Shown piece after piece: positions 1-11,240 of a stretch of 64,000 nucleotides of DNA. The notes below the pieces were generated by a model. That model was given only the letters and a program-made list of their open reading frames with translations, did not search any database and was not told the origin of the DNA. Both the position numbers and the translations under genes were made by a program. The stretch is taken from NCBI RefSeq assembly GCF_014530035.1, contig NZ_JACVMX010000001.1, forward strand, positions 372,001 to 436,000, given 5' to 3'. This DNA comes from Leucobacter sp. cx-328 (GTDB taxonomy: Bacteria > Actinomycetota > Actinomycetes > Actinomycetales > Microbacteriaceae). How positions within the stretch are numbered: the first letter of the stretch is position 1; each line of letters begins with the position of its first letter.

Positions 1-1
1 G

Positions 2-346
2 CTCGGGCTTGGTATCGGCCGCTTGGTCTTCGCAGCTCTCAATACCGCTGAGGGCATCCTGCTGCTCGCGTACACCGTGCTCGCGTTCTGGCCAGCGGCC
101 TACCGCGCCGTCGGCGTACGCGTCTGGGTCTGGCTCGCGCTCGCCGCCGTGTTCGTGTTCAAGGTATCGGTCGTTCGTCCGCCGCTCAACGCCCGCACCG
201 ATCAGGTCATCGCAGGTGCCGCGCCAGGCGAGTCGCCCTGGCACTACATCTATATCGGCGCTGACATTGTGACCGTGCTGCTCTTGCTGCTGCTCACCGC
301 GCTGTCAGGAAAAGCGCTCATGCAGCGCGTGACCCGGGCCGCATAG
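2..346 (+). CDS. Membrane protein of unknown function, 5' end outside window
   Basis: The reading frame is open to the left edge, so only the C-terminal part is visible (about 114 residues). It contains at least three hydrophobic stretches: near the visible N-terminus, a central segment rich in Val/Ala/Leu, and a C-terminal Leu-rich run. The chain ends in a short basic tail. A TTG at 23 could serve as a start, but the frame continues upstream of it, so truncation by the window edge is more likely. I recognise no family. It is followed by a 91-nt gap and then the FKBP lipoprotein gene on the same strand. Confidence 0.55.
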   Translation, partial: LGLGIGRLVFAALNTAEGILLLAYTVLAFWPAAYRAVGVRVWVWLALAAVFVFKVSVVRPPLNARTDQVIAGAAPGESPWHYIYIGADIVTVLLLLLLTALSGKALMQRVTRAA

Positions 347-437
347 AGGTTTCTTAAGTTTCCCAGCCACTTCGCCACTCAACTACGAGAGAATAGCGAA
401 GGCGCCCAATTCTCTACGAGTAAGGACACTCAATACT

Positions 438-1463
438 GTGAAGCGCAAACACGTCATCGTTCCCGCTGTGGTTGCGACCGCGGCACTTCTGCTGACCGGC
501 TGCTCGTCGTCGAACGGCCCGAGCAAGGATGCACGCGGCGAAGCCTGCATCGCGTCAGGTTCCGTCAGTGACTCGATCAAGGTCAAGACGAGCGAAGATA
601 CTCCGTCGCTCGAAACCAAGACCCCGATCAAGGCCACTTCGGTAGAACGCACGGTTCTCAAGGCAGGCAAGGGTGATGTCGTCGAAGACGGCGCATCGAT
701 CAACATCTCGTTCCTCGTGTACAACGGTGCTGACGGTGCGGCAATCAACGGTGCGAGCGAGACGCCCGTGCAGAACACCCCCGGTCTCTACACCGGCACC
801 GAGTGGGTAGATGACCTCATCCGCTGCGCCGTTCCCGGCCAGCAGGCGGCACTCACCATGCCCGCAACAGACTTCTTCGGTGAAGACCTCGCAGCAGCAG
901 GTGCACCCGAGGGCGTGAAGAAGGACACCGCGATCGTGGTCGTCGCCGATTTCACCGCAGCAGCAGACACCGAGCCCGACACCGGTGGCAGCTCGGACTC
1001 GCTGAGCCCCGATCAGTTGCTCAAGAAGGCAGAAGGCACCGCAAAGGCGGCGCCCGAGGGCTTCCCCAAGGTTGAGCTCGCAGAAGATGGCGAACCCACC
1101 ATTACCATGCCTGAGGGCGTAGCCGCTCCCACCAAGCTCGAGATCGCAACGATCATCGAGGGTGAGGGAGACGTCGTCAACCCCGGCGACACCGTATACG
1201 TCAACTACAAGGGTGTCATCTGGAGCACCGGCGAAGAGTTCGACTCGAGCTGGAGCCGTGGCGAGCCCACCCCGTTCCCGACGACCGGCGTCATCCCCGG
1301 CTTCCAGAAGGCGCTCGAAGGCCAGAAGGTCGGCTCGCAGATCATCTCGATCGTTCCTCCCTCGGAAGGCTACGGCGCAGACGGCCTCCAGCAGATGGGC
1401 CACGCGCCTGACGCGGTCATGGTCTTCGTCCTCGACATCGTCGGATTGCTTCCCGCGAAGTAG
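438..1463 (+). CDS. FKBP-type peptidyl-prolyl cis-trans isomerase lipoprotein
   Basis: 341 residues starting at GTG 438, with AAGGA about 10 nt upstream. The N-terminus is a type II signal peptide with lipobox LLTGC (Cys22), so the protein is expected to be lipid-anchored on the outer face of the membrane. The last ~100 residues form an FKBP domain (VYVNYKGVIW, FDSSW, VIPGFQKALEG, PPSEGYG), which catalyses proline isomerisation in folding proteins. A less conserved domain of about 200 residues, also FKBP-like in outline, precedes it, as in other actinobacterial two-domain FKBP lipoproteins. It lies upstream of dxr on the same strand, separated by two small hairpins, so it is probably its own transcription unit. 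Confidence 0.9.
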   Translation: MKRKHVIVPAVVATAALLLTGCSSSNGPSKDARGEACIASGSVSDSIKVKTSEDTPSLETKTPIKATSVERTVLKAGKGDVVEDGASINISFLVYNGADGAAINGASETPVQNTPGLYTGTEWVDDLIRCAVPGQQAALTMPATDFFGEDLAAAGAPEGVKKDTAIVVVADFTAAADTEPDTGGSSDSLSPDQLLKKAEGTAKAAPEGFPKVELAEDGEPTITMPEGVAAPTKLEIATIIEGEGDVVNPGDTVYVNYKGVIWSTGEEFDSSWSRGEPTPFPTTGVIPGFQKALEGQKVGSQIISIVPPSEGYGADGLQQMGHAPDAVMVFVLDIVGLLPAK

Positions 1464-1474
1464 TCAGGTCTGAC

Positions 1475-1488
1475 CCCGCCAAGGCGGG
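1475..1488 (+). terminator. Short GC hairpin after FKBP gene
   Basis: CCCGCC / GGCGGG arms (1475-1480 and 1483-1488) with a 2-nt loop lie 11 nt after the FKBP stop codon, with no U tract. This may be a weak terminator or part of a larger fold with the dxr hairpin just downstream. Confidence 0.35.
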
Positions 1489-1504
1489 CGTCACGCAGAC
1501 GAGA

Positions 1505-1539
1505 GACGCGCCTCATACAATTGCTGTATGAGGCGCGTC
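1505..1539 (+). promoter_or_regulatory. Perfect 15-bp inverted repeat containing the dxr start codon, with an embedded -10 box
   Basis: Arms 1505-1519 and 1525-1539 are exact reverse complements with the 5-nt loop ATTGC. The dxr ATG (1528-1530) lies inside the right arm. TACAAT at 1516-1521 is a plausible -10 box, which would place transcription start at or next to the ATG (a leaderless mRNA). If transcription begins upstream, the start codon would be locked in a 15-bp stem. The two possibilities predict opposite effects of read-through from the FKBP gene. Confidence 0.6.
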
Positions 1540-2616
1540 GTTATTTTGGGGTCAACTGGTTCGATCGGTGTGCAGGGGCTCGATGTGATTCGGGCGAACC
1601 CTGACAAGTACGAGGTCGTTGGCCTCGCGGTCGGCAACAACGTCGAGCGCATGCGCGAGCAGGCCGCAGAGTTCGGCGTGCGTCACTCCGCGGTCGGCGC
1701 TGACGAAGCCGCCCAGCTGGTGCGCGATGTTGATGCCGATGTCGTGCTCAACGGCATCACGGGTTCGGTTGGCCTCGGCCCGACCCTCGCAGCGCTCGAG
1801 AGCGGTCGCACGCTCGCGCTCGCAAACAAGGAATCGCTCATCGTCGGTGGCGATCTCGTCACGAAGCTCGCGAAGCCGGGCCAGATCGTGCCCGTCGACT
1901 CAGAGCACTCAGCGATTGCGCAGGCGTTGCGCTCTGGCGAGAAGCACGAGGTGCGCCGCCTCGTGCTGACGGCGTCTGGCGGCCCCTTCCGTGGCCGCAG
2001 CCGCGCTGAGCTCGCTGACGTGACCCCCGCGCAGGCGCTCAACCACCCGACGTGGGACATGGGTCGCGTCGTCACGACAAACTCCGCCACGCTCGTGAAC
2101 AAGGGTCTCGAGGTCATCGAGGCGCACCTGCTCTTCGACGTGCCGTTCTCGGCTATTGACGTCGTGGTGCATCCGCAGTCCATCGTGCACTCGATGGTCG
2201 AATTCGTCGACGGCTCCACCATCGCGCAGGCGTCGCCGCCCGACATGCGTCTTCCGATCGCGCTCGGACTCGAATGGCCGAACCGCGTTCCCGGAGTTGG
2301 CGCACCCCTCGACTGGACCAAAGCCACCTCATGGGACTTCCAGCCCCTCGACGCAGAAGCCTTCCCCGCCGTCGACCTCGCGAAGCACGTCGGTCAGGCA
2401 CGACTGACCTATCCCGCGGTATTCAACGCGGCAAATGAAGAGGCCGTTGATGCATTCCATGATGGGCGGATCGGTTTCCTCGACATCGTCGACACCGTGC
2501 GTGAAGTTGTCGACCAGCACGAAGCACCCGCGACCCTCACGATTGAGACGCTTTCTGAAGCTGAACGTTGGGCACGTGAGCGTGCGCAGGGCGTCATTGC
2601 CGCTCGCGGGAAGTGA
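1528..2616 (+). CDS. dxr: 1-deoxy-D-xylulose 5-phosphate reductoisomerase
   Basis: 362 residues. This NADPH-dependent enzyme converts DXP to MEP, the committed step of the MEP isoprenoid pathway. The NADPH-binding motif GSTGSIG sits at residues 8-14. Further conserved blocks are [16 protein letters not shown] (metal and substrate ligands), [31 protein letters not shown] and [10 protein letters not shown]. The start at 1528 is fixed by the position of the Rossmann motif. There is no Shine-Dalgarno sequence, and a -10-like TACAAT lies 6 nt upstream. Next come the RseP-type protease (60 nt downstream) and ispG, an order widely conserved in actinobacteria. Confidence 0.97.
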   Translation: MRRVVILGSTGSIGVQGLDVIRANPDKYEVVGLAVGNNVERMREQAAEFGVRHSAVGADEAAQLVRDVDADVVLNGITGSVGLGPTLAALESGRTLALANKESLIVGGDLVTKLAKPGQIVPVDSEHSAIAQALRSGEKHEVRRLVLTASGGPFRGRSRAELADVTPAQALNHPTWDMGRVVTTNSATLVNKGLEVIEAHLLFDVPFSAIDVVVHPQSIVHSMVEFVDGSTIAQASPPDMRLPIALGLEWPNRVPGVGAPLDWTKATSWDFQPLDAEAFPAVDLAKHVGQARLTYPAVFNAANEEAVDAFHDGRIGFLDIVDTVREVVDQHEAPATLTIETLSEAERWARERAQGVIAARGK

Positions 2617-2676
2617 ACGTAGGGAAAGATCCGCGCCACTCGGCGCAGCCACAGTGTTGAGCGGTAGCCTGACACG

Positions 2677-4053
2677 GTGATGGACATTCTGCTGTACGTG
2701 CTCGGCATGCTCATTCTGGTTGTCGGCCTCGCCCTCTCTATCGGGTTGCACGAAATCGGACACCTGCTTCCGGCGAAGCTGTTTGGGGTGCGGGTTTCGC
2801 AGTACATGCTGGGTTTCGGCAAGACGATCTGGTCGAAGCGCAAGGGTGAGACTGAGTATGGCGTCAAAATGATTCCGCTTGGTGGTTACGTCGCGATGAG
2901 CGGCATGTACCCGCCGAAGAAGCCTGGTGAGGCGCCGCGCGACTCAACAACCGGCTTCATGAACTCCGTCGCCGAAGAGGGCGCGACTGCGGTGCGCAGC
3001 AAGGGTATTGGTGCGCTCGTTGACGATGCGCGCGAGGCGAGTGCAGAGACGATCGTCGACGGTGAAGACCACCGCAGCTTCTACCAGCTTCCCGTCTGGA
3101 AGAAGATCGTCATCATGCTCGGCGGTCCGTTCATGAACCTCGTGATTGCATTCCTCTGCTTCACGGTGTTCCTCACCGCCTTCGGTCTGCCGCAGAACAC
3201 GACGACGCTTGGCAGTGTCAGCGCATGTCTTGTGCCAGCGAACAGCTCAGCAACAGAGTGCACGAACGAGTCACCCGCGGCCCCCGCTGCCGCGGCCGGC
3301 CTGCAGCCGGGCGACCGCTTGCTCGCACTCGATGGCGTTGAAGTTACTGACTGGGCGCAGTTCCGTGACACGATCGGGGAAAAACCAAACCAGGCAATCG
3401 AAGTGCTCGTCGAACGCGACGGGAGCGAGCAGACGTTCACGCTCGTCCCCGCGTCGAATGAACGCACCATGACCGATGCCGAAGGCAACGTGTTGAAGGA
3501 TGCAGACGGCAAGGCGCGTACCGAGCTCGTTGGCATGGTTGGTGTGACGCCAGCCAGCGAAATGGTTCCACAGAGCATCACCGAGGTGCCCGCGTACGTT
3601 GGCAACAACATCGTGCAGGTGGCAAACGTGATCGTACGCATGCCCGAGCGCATGGTCGCTGTCTGGAACGCGGCGTTCGGACCAGACGAGCGTGAGGTTG
3701 ACGGCCCCATCAGCGTCGTCGGGGTTGGCCGCCTTGCAGGCGAGGTTGCGTCTCTCGATGCGCCGGTATCTGCACGCGTGCAGACGATGGTCGGCCTGGT
3801 CGGCTCGCTGAACGTTGCGCTCTTCGTCTTCAACCTGGTGCCACTCATGCCGCTCGACGGTGGCCACATCATCGGCGCGCTGTATGAGGGCGTGAAACGC
3901 CGTCTCGCAAAGCTCTTTGGCAAGCCAGATCCCGGCCCGATTGACACCGCCAAGATGGTCCCCATCACTATGGTCGTGGTGGTTGTGCTTGGCGCAATGA
4001 CCGCGCTGCTTATCTACGCAGACCTCGTCAAGCCAGTCTCGCTCTTCGGTTAA
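2677..4053 (+). CDS. RseP/Rip1-type site-2 intramembrane zinc metalloprotease (M50)
   Basis: 458 residues. The first transmembrane helix carries the zinc motif HEIGH (His25, Glu26, His29). A PDZ-like region follows in the middle (GLQPGDRLLALDGVEV), and the C-terminal half has the second M50 motif in NLVPLMPLDGGHI, where the Asp completes the zinc site. Family members cleave anti-sigma factors and other single-pass proteins inside the membrane. The start is GTG 2677 or ATG 2680. TAGCCT at 2665-2670, six nt before the GTG, suggests a leaderless transcript. An inserted stretch of about 60 residues with short acidic runs lies between the first helix and the next hydrophobic region. It is flanked by dxr and ispG. 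Confidence 0.94.
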   Translation: MMDILLYVLGMLILVVGLALSIGLHEIGHLLPAKLFGVRVSQYMLGFGKTIWSKRKGETEYGVKMIPLGGYVAMSGMYPPKKPGEAPRDSTTGFMNSVAEEGATAVRSKGIGALVDDAREASAETIVDGEDHRSFYQLPVWKKIVIMLGGPFMNLVIAFLCFTVFLTAFGLPQNTTTLGSVSACLVPANSSATECTNESPAAPAAAAGLQPGDRLLALDGVEVTDWAQFRDTIGEKPNQAIEVLVERDGSEQTFTLVPASNERTMTDAEGNVLKDADGKARTELVGMVGVTPASEMVPQSITEVPAYVGNNIVQVANVIVRMPERMVAVWNAAFGPDEREVDGPISVVGVGRLAGEVASLDAPVSARVQTMVGLVGSLNVALFVFNLVPLMPLDGGHIIGALYEGVKRRLAKLFGKPDPGPIDTAKMVPITMVVVVVLGAMTALLIYADLVKPVSLFG

Positions 4054-4089
4054 CACCTCAGACACAGCCCAGATCGCTAGACTAGTGAT

Positions 4090-5241
4090 GTGGCAGCAGT
4101 AAATTTGGGAATGCCGAAGGTCCCCGAGGTGCTCGCACCCCGGCGAAAGTCGCGCGAGATTAACGTCGGTTCGGTCAAGGTCGGCGGCAACGCACCGATC
4201 TCGGTGCAGTCGATGACTACGACGCCGACGACCAACATCAACGCAACGCTTCAGCAGATCGCTGAGCTCACCGCAGCGGGTTGTGACATCGTTCGTGTCG
4301 CGTGCCCGTCGCGCGATGACGCAGACGTGTTGCCGATCATCGCGGCGAAGAGCCAGATTCCGGTGATCGCTGATATTCACTTCCAGCCGAACTACGTGTA
4401 CGCGGCGATCGACGCGGGCTGCGCAGCAGTTCGCGTGAACCCCGGCAACATTCGTAAGTTCGATGATCAGGTGGGTGAGATCGCGCGTCGCGCGAAGGCA
4501 GCGGGTACCTCGCTGCGTATCGGCGTCAACGCCGGCTCGCTCGATCGTCGTCTCCTCGAGAAGTACGGCAAGCCGACCGCAGAAGCACTCGTCGAGAGCG
4601 CTGTCTGGGAGGCTTCGCTGTTCGAAGAGCACGACTTCCATGACTTCAAGATTTCGGTCAAGCACAATGACCCCATCGTGATGGTGAAGGCCTACCGCAT
4701 GCTCGCCGAGCGCGGTGACTGGCCCCTCCACCTTGGCGTGACCGAGGCCGGTCCCGCATTCCAGGGCACGATCAAGAGCGCAACCGCGTTCGGTGCACTG
4801 CTCGCTGAGGGTATTGGCGACACGATCCGCGTATCGCTCTCAGCTCCTCCCGTTGAGGAGATCAAAGTCGGCCTGCAGATCCTGCAGTCGCTGAACCTAC
4901 GTGAACGCAAGCTCGAGATCGTCTCCTGCCCCTCGTGTGGTCGTGCGCAGGTCGACGTCTACACGCTCGCTGAAGAGGTCACCAAGGGACTCGAAGGCAT
5001 GACCGTGCCGCTGCGCGTTGCCGTCATGGGCTGCGTCGTGAACGGCCCCGGTGAGGCGCGTGAGGCAGACCTCGGCGTCGCGTCGGGCAACGGCAAGGGC
5101 CAGATCTTCGTGAAGGGTGAGGTCATCAAGACAGTTCCCGAGTCGGAGATCGTTGCGACCCTTATCGAAGAAGCGAACCGCATCGCAGAAGAGATCGGTC
5201 ACAAGACCGAGTCGGGCGCGCCTGACGTCTTCCTCGGCTAA
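4090..5241 (+). CDS. ispG: 4-hydroxy-3-methylbut-2-enyl diphosphate synthase
   Basis: 383 residues. This iron-sulfur enzyme reductively opens MEcPP to HMBPP, the penultimate MEP-pathway step. The N-terminal TIM barrel is recognisable from [25 protein letters not shown] and VNPGNI. The C-terminal cluster ligands are in SCPSCGR and [11 protein letters not shown] (three Cys plus the Glu typical of IspG). The start is GTG 4090, six nt after TAGACT (4078-4083), with no Shine-Dalgarno sequence, so it is probably leaderless. With dxr upstream and ispE near the right edge, three MEP genes lie in this window. A strong hairpin follows the stop codon. Confidence 0.97.
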   Translation: MAAVNLGMPKVPEVLAPRRKSREINVGSVKVGGNAPISVQSMTTTPTTNINATLQQIAELTAAGCDIVRVACPSRDDADVLPIIAAKSQIPVIADIHFQPNYVYAAIDAGCAAVRVNPGNIRKFDDQVGEIARRAKAAGTSLRIGVNAGSLDRRLLEKYGKPTAEALVESAVWEASLFEEHDFHDFKISVKHNDPIVMVKAYRMLAERGDWPLHLGVTEAGPAFQGTIKSATAFGALLAEGIGDTIRVSLSAPPVEEIKVGLQILQSLNLRERKLEIVSCPSCGRAQVDVYTLAEEVTKGLEGMTVPLRVAVMGCVVNGPGEAREADLGVASGNGKGQIFVKGEVIKTVPESEIVATLIEEANRIAEEIGHKTESGAPDVFLG

Positions 5242-5249
5242 ATGCTTTT

Positions 5250-5288
5250 CTCAGGCCCCCTCGCGCACACGCTGCGAGGGGGCCTGAG
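5250..5288 (+). terminator. Perfect 15-bp hairpin after ispG
   Basis: Arms 5250-5264 and 5274-5288 are exact reverse complements around a 9-nt loop. There is no U tract. It ends the ispG unit ahead of the LOG-family gene. Confidence 0.8.
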
Positions 5289-5318
5289 TCGTACCCGGGC
5301 AGCTGCTAGGGTGCGAAT

Positions 5319-6368
5319 ATGAGTAAGCGACGAATTGCGGATCTTGGTCTCCACGCTGTTCTGAACGAGGAGATTGATCGGATCTTGACCGACGCTGGCA
5401 TCGAAGCTGACAAAGATTTGGTGGCGCGGATCATCGCATCCGGTCTCGGTCTCGGCCAGGACGAAGCGAGCCGCTTGAATCTCAAAATCTCGGCGGCTGC
5501 GCTTGAAGAAATGCGCAAGGCGTTTCGTCTCTTCTCACCGTTCGTGGACAAGCCCAAGGCGACGATCTTTGGTTCGGCACGAACGAGTCCGACTGACCCG
5601 CTCTCGCAGCAGGCGGAGGAAGTTGCGCGCCAACTTGCTGACGCCGGGTGGATGCTCGTGACCGGTGCTGGCCCCGGAATTATGGCGGCTGCAAACCTCG
5701 GCGCCGGGCTAGACAACTCGCTTGGTGTCTCGATCAGCCTGCCGTTTGAAGCGCCGTCTGAAACCGAGCGCGAAGATCTTCGTGTCACGATGAAGTACTT
5801 CTTCACGCGCAAACTCATGCTGGTGAAGGAATCAAGCGCGTTCGTGGCGCTGCCTGGTGGTTTCGGCACCATGGACGAAGTGTTCGAATTGCTCACGCTG
5901 CAGCAGACTGGCAAGGCAGAGCCCGCTCCGATCGTGCTGCTCGACAGCTTCGGCGGGAACTACTGGGAACACTTCCGAACGTTCATCATCGATGAGCTGG
6001 AAGGCGGCGGTTACACGACGCCTGGTGATCTCGACCGCGTCCTTATTACGCACTCCGCTGACGAGGCTATTGCTGAGGTGCTGCGGTTCTGGCGCAACTA
6101 CGATTCGATCCGTTGGGTCGGCGATGTACTCGTGTTGCGTCTGCGTGCGATGCCGAGTGACGCCGAAATGGAGTCGCTCAATGCGCGTTTCGGCAACCTG
6201 TGCGCCACTGGCGGAATCGAGATCACTGAACCGTTGCCGCCTGAGGTACGTGATGCAGATCAGCTCCACCTTCCGCGGATCAAGCTCACGCTTGAACCAC
6301 GAAAGGTGGGGGAGCTGCATCGCCTCATTCGAATGCTGAACGACCTGCCCTCGGCTATGAGCGCGTAG
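5319..6368 (+). CDS. LOG-family (lysine-decarboxylase-like fold) nucleotide-binding protein
   Basis: 349 residues. The central Rossmann-like core contains IFGSAR, VTGAGPGIMAAAN and the diagnostic PGGFGTMDEVFELLTL motif, as in cytokinin-riboside 5'-monophosphate phosphoribohydrolases. The protein is longer than classical LOG enzymes (about 190 residues). It has roughly 80 extra residues before the core and about 110 after it, so it belongs to the larger actinobacterial subgroup whose substrate is not certain. The start ATG 5319 lies six nt after TAGGGT (5307-5312), consistent with leaderless transcription. It converges with the UvrA-like gene, whose stop is only 3 nt away. Confidence 0.85.
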   Translation: MSKRRIADLGLHAVLNEEIDRILTDAGIEADKDLVARIIASGLGLGQDEASRLNLKISAAALEEMRKAFRLFSPFVDKPKATIFGSARTSPTDPLSQQAEEVARQLADAGWMLVTGAGPGIMAAANLGAGLDNSLGVSISLPFEAPSETEREDLRVTMKYFFTRKLMLVKESSAFVALPGGFGTMDEVFELLTLQQTGKAEPAPIVLLDSFGGNYWEHFRTFIIDELEGGGYTTPGDLDRVLITHSADEAIAEVLRFWRNYDSIRWVGDVLVLRLRAMPSDAEMESLNARFGNLCATGGIEITEPLPPEVRDADQLHLPRIKLTLEPRKVGELHRLIRMLNDLPSAMSA

Positions 6369-6371
6369 GCG

Positions 6372-8738
<2,367 letters not shown>

Positions 8739-8818
8739 GGAAATAGCGTACTTCGGACCACTGACATTGAGCGGTACGAATTCACGTTTTCCTCAAGGCA
8801 CTGGGATAGCCTCAGAGA

Positions 8819-9739
8819 GTGATCGACCCCATTGCGTCTGCAGCGCCTAGCACGTTCGTGCCCAGCGTCAAGTCGTGGCACGTCATTGCTGCGGTGCTGA
8901 CGGTGCTCGCTGCTCCCGCGTTCTATGTCTTCGGTGACATCTGGGCCGGTGTCATCTTGCTCGGGCTTGGCCTCGCCGCGGCCTGGTACGCCGACCGTGG
9001 CGGCTGCGTAGACACGGCGACCGGTGCGAGTTGCTCGGTGCCGCTGCCGCGATCCGCGCCCGGTGAAGCACGCCCGCCCAGCCTGTTGCGTGACCTGTCG
9101 CTCATTGCGATAGGGCTCGGGATTATCAGGCTGATCCCGCTCGCGGCGGAACTTGACAACTGGTCGATGGTGCGGTTCACCCTCGCGCTCGGTGGCGCGG
9201 TTCTGGTGCCGTACCTGGTCTCGCGGTTTGTCTATCTCGATCGCGCGACCGGATTTCCGTGGCGACCGGGTCTGCCCTGGGGGCGCCTGCACTGGACCTG
9301 GCTCGCGGCCGTGGTCGTGCTCGCGTGGCTCATCCTGCCGTGGTACTTCATCACGTCGGGGGTATACGTGAACTGGCCCGTCGCCGACGATGCGAACCTC
9401 ATCACGCGCCTGTTTGTTGGCGTTGGCGCGGTCGGGATCTGGGACGAACTCTTCTTCATCTGCACGGTCTTCCACGTGCTGCTGCGCCACTTCCCGGTCT
9501 GGCTCGCGAACATGCTCCAGGCGGTGGTGTTCGTGTCGTTCCTGTGGGAGCTTGGCTACCGGTCTTGGGGGCCGTTGCTCACAATCCCGTTCGCGCTCGT
9601 GCAGGGAATTATTTTCGTCCGCACCCGCTCGCTCGGCTATGTGGTGACGGTGCACCTCATCTTTGACGCGATTGTGTTTGCAGTGCTGGTGCACGCTCAC
9701 AATCCGGGTATGCTGAATATCTTCCCGCTCGTGGGGTAG
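8819..9739 (+). CDS. CPBP-like (CAAX protease/bacteriocin-processing fold) membrane protein
   Basis: 306 residues with about eight hydrophobic segments. The C-terminal third resembles the CPBP/Abi family: WDELFFICTVFHVLLR aligns with motif 1 (usually EExxxR), and HLIFD near the end aligns with the last His/Asn-Asp motif. Motif 1 is atypical: the first Glu is Asp and no Arg follows at the usual spacing, so proteolytic activity is doubtful. The start GTG 8819 is six nt after TAGCCT (8807-8812). Neighbours are the UvrA-like gene (divergent) and aroQ (convergent). It could equally be an unrelated polytopic protein. Confidence 0.55.
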   Translation: MIDPIASAAPSTFVPSVKSWHVIAAVLTVLAAPAFYVFGDIWAGVILLGLGLAAAWYADRGGCVDTATGASCSVPLPRSAPGEARPPSLLRDLSLIAIGLGIIRLIPLAAELDNWSMVRFTLALGGAVLVPYLVSRFVYLDRATGFPWRPGLPWGRLHWTWLAAVVVLAWLILPWYFITSGVYVNWPVADDANLITRLFVGVGAVGIWDELFFICTVFHVLLRHFPVWLANMLQAVVFVSFLWELGYRSWGPLLTIPFALVQGIIFVRTRSLGYVVTVHLIFDAIVFAVLVHAHNPGMLNIFPLVG

Positions 9740-9766
9740 CGGGTATTGGCGGATCAGCGCCAGTGG

Positions 9767-10210
9767 CTATTGGCCCGCGAGCAGCGCCGCGATCCGCCGA
9801 ACAGCGAACTCGTAGCCCTGCACGCCGCAGCCCACGATCACGCACTTCGCGATGGGGGAGACGTAGGAGTGGTGACGGAACTCCTCGCGCGCGTGCACGT
9901 TTGAGATATGTACCTCTGCGACGGGCAGTTCTGCGGCGATGAGCGCGTCGAGAATCGCCACCGACGTGTGCGTGAACGCTGCCGGGTTGATGACGATCGC
10001 CTCGCAATCCGTGCGCGCGGCATGAATCGCGTCGATGATGTCGCCCTCGTGGTTTGACTGCATCGCGCGCACCTCGAGGCCGAATTCGGCAGCGGTGTTG
10101 GTGACGAGATCAACTACGTCTGCCAGGGTCTCGTGGCCGTAAATGGCAGGCTCACGCGTGCCGAGCATGTTGAGGTTCGGGCCATTCACGAGCAGGATGC
10201 GGCGAGTCAT
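9767..10210 (-). CDS. aroQ: Type II 3-dehydroquinate dehydratase
   Basis: 147 residues, the normal length for the family. The enzyme removes water from 3-dehydroquinate in the shikimate pathway. Motifs are [17 protein letters not shown] (catalytic Tyr region and lid), [21 protein letters not shown], and [15 protein letters not shown] with the catalytic His. An upstream in-frame ATG (10219) exists, but TAACAT lies seven nt before the ATG at 10210 on this strand, so 10210 is preferred as a leaderless start. The frame stays open far upstream through the divergent trmB gene, which is not meaningful. It converges with the CPBP-like gene. Confidence 0.95.
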   Translation of the reverse strand: MTRRILLVNGPNLNMLGTREPAIYGHETLADVVDLVTNTAAEFGLEVRAMQSNHEGDIIDAIHAARTDCEAIVINPAAFTHTSVAILDALIAAELPVAEVHISNVHAREEFRHHSYVSPIAKCVIVGCGVQGYEFAVRRIAALLAGQ

Positions 10211-10272
10211 AATCCCCATGTTAGTGCGCTCGCTTTGCGGTGTCTCAGTAAGCCCGACTACCGTTGTTCTTT

Positions 10273-11043
10273 GTGAGTGAAGATCAGAACCAGAATGTGG
10301 CCGCAGAGAACGAACACTCGGCCCGCCACAACAACCCCGAAACGTTCCGCGATGCCCCGGTGTCGTTCGTGCGCCGTAACGGCCGGACGACCGATTCGCA
10401 GGAGCGTGCGTGGGAGGAACTGAGCCCCCGCTTCCTGCTCGACATCCCGCACGGCCCCGCAACCGCGAGCCTCGCTGAGGGTGTCACGGGCGACCCCGAA
10501 GAGCTGTACGGCCGCAAGTCTCCGCTCATCGTTGAGGTCGGCTCGGGTCAAGGCCACGCGATCCTGAACGCAGCAGAGAACAACCCTGAAACCAACTTCC
10601 TTGCGGTTGAGGTCTACACGGGTGGCCTTGCGCGCACGATGATTCGTGCTGAGCGCCTCGATCTCGACAACCTGCGCCTCGCAGAGGTCAACGCACCCGA
10701 GCTGCTCGAGCGTTACCTCCCTGAGTCGTCGGTTGACGAGGTGTGGGTCTTTTTCCCGGACCCCTGGCCCAAGACCAAGCACCACAAGCGCCGCCTCATT
10801 AGCCCTGAGTTCGCTGCGATTGTGCACCGTGCGCTGAAACCCGGTGGCATCCTGCGCACCGCGACTGACTGGCAGGAGTACGCGGACCACATGCGCGAGG
10901 TCATGGACGCAGTACCGCAGTTTGAGCGCGCATTTGCGGGCGAATGGGCCGAGCGCTTCGACGGTCGCATCCTCACCGCCTTCGAGCAGAAGGGTCTCGA
11001 CAAGGGCCGAGATATTCGCGATCTCACTTATCGTGCGGTCTAA
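10273..11043 (+). CDS. trmB: tRNA (guanine-N7)-methyltransferase
   Basis: 256 residues from GTG 10273. A TTG at 10264 is also in frame, but TACCGT at 10259-10264 lies eight nt before the GTG, which favours 10273. The SAM-dependent enzyme makes m7G46 in tRNA. The SAM site is [11 protein letters not shown], followed by FLAVEVY and the family-specific [17 protein letters not shown]. The C-terminal [10 protein letters not shown] block also fits. The N-terminal 40 residues are polar and poorly conserved. A perfect 16-bp hairpin follows the gene, preceded by the palindrome GGGGCGGATCCGCCCC. Confidence 0.95.
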   Translation: MSEDQNQNVAAENEHSARHNNPETFRDAPVSFVRRNGRTTDSQERAWEELSPRFLLDIPHGPATASLAEGVTGDPEELYGRKSPLIVEVGSGQGHAILNAAENNPETNFLAVEVYTGGLARTMIRAERLDLDNLRLAEVNAPELLERYLPESSVDEVWVFFPDPWPKTKHHKRRLISPEFAAIVHRALKPGGILRTATDWQEYADHMREVMDAVPQFERAFAGEWAERFDGRILTAFEQKGLDKGRDIRDLTYRAV

Positions 11044-11082
11044 GCGCCACTGAATGCATGGGGGCGGATCCGCCCCAGCGAA

Positions 11083-11126
11083 CGAAATCCCGCCCGGTTC
11101 CAGCACGTGGACCGGGCGGGATTTCG
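11083..11126 (+). terminator. Perfect 16-bp hairpin after trmB
   Basis: Arms 11083-11098 and 11111-11126 are exact reverse complements around a 12-nt loop, followed shortly by TCTTTT. This is a likely intrinsic terminator. Confidence 0.85.
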
Positions 11127-11240
11127 CGTCTTTTCGGGGTGCGCTATCCCTGACTGACAGCGTGGGTAACATGATCCGCCCACTATGAATGTCATTAATA
11201 TGTCGGACATGCTTGTGAAATCTGGCTTATGTTTCCAGGT

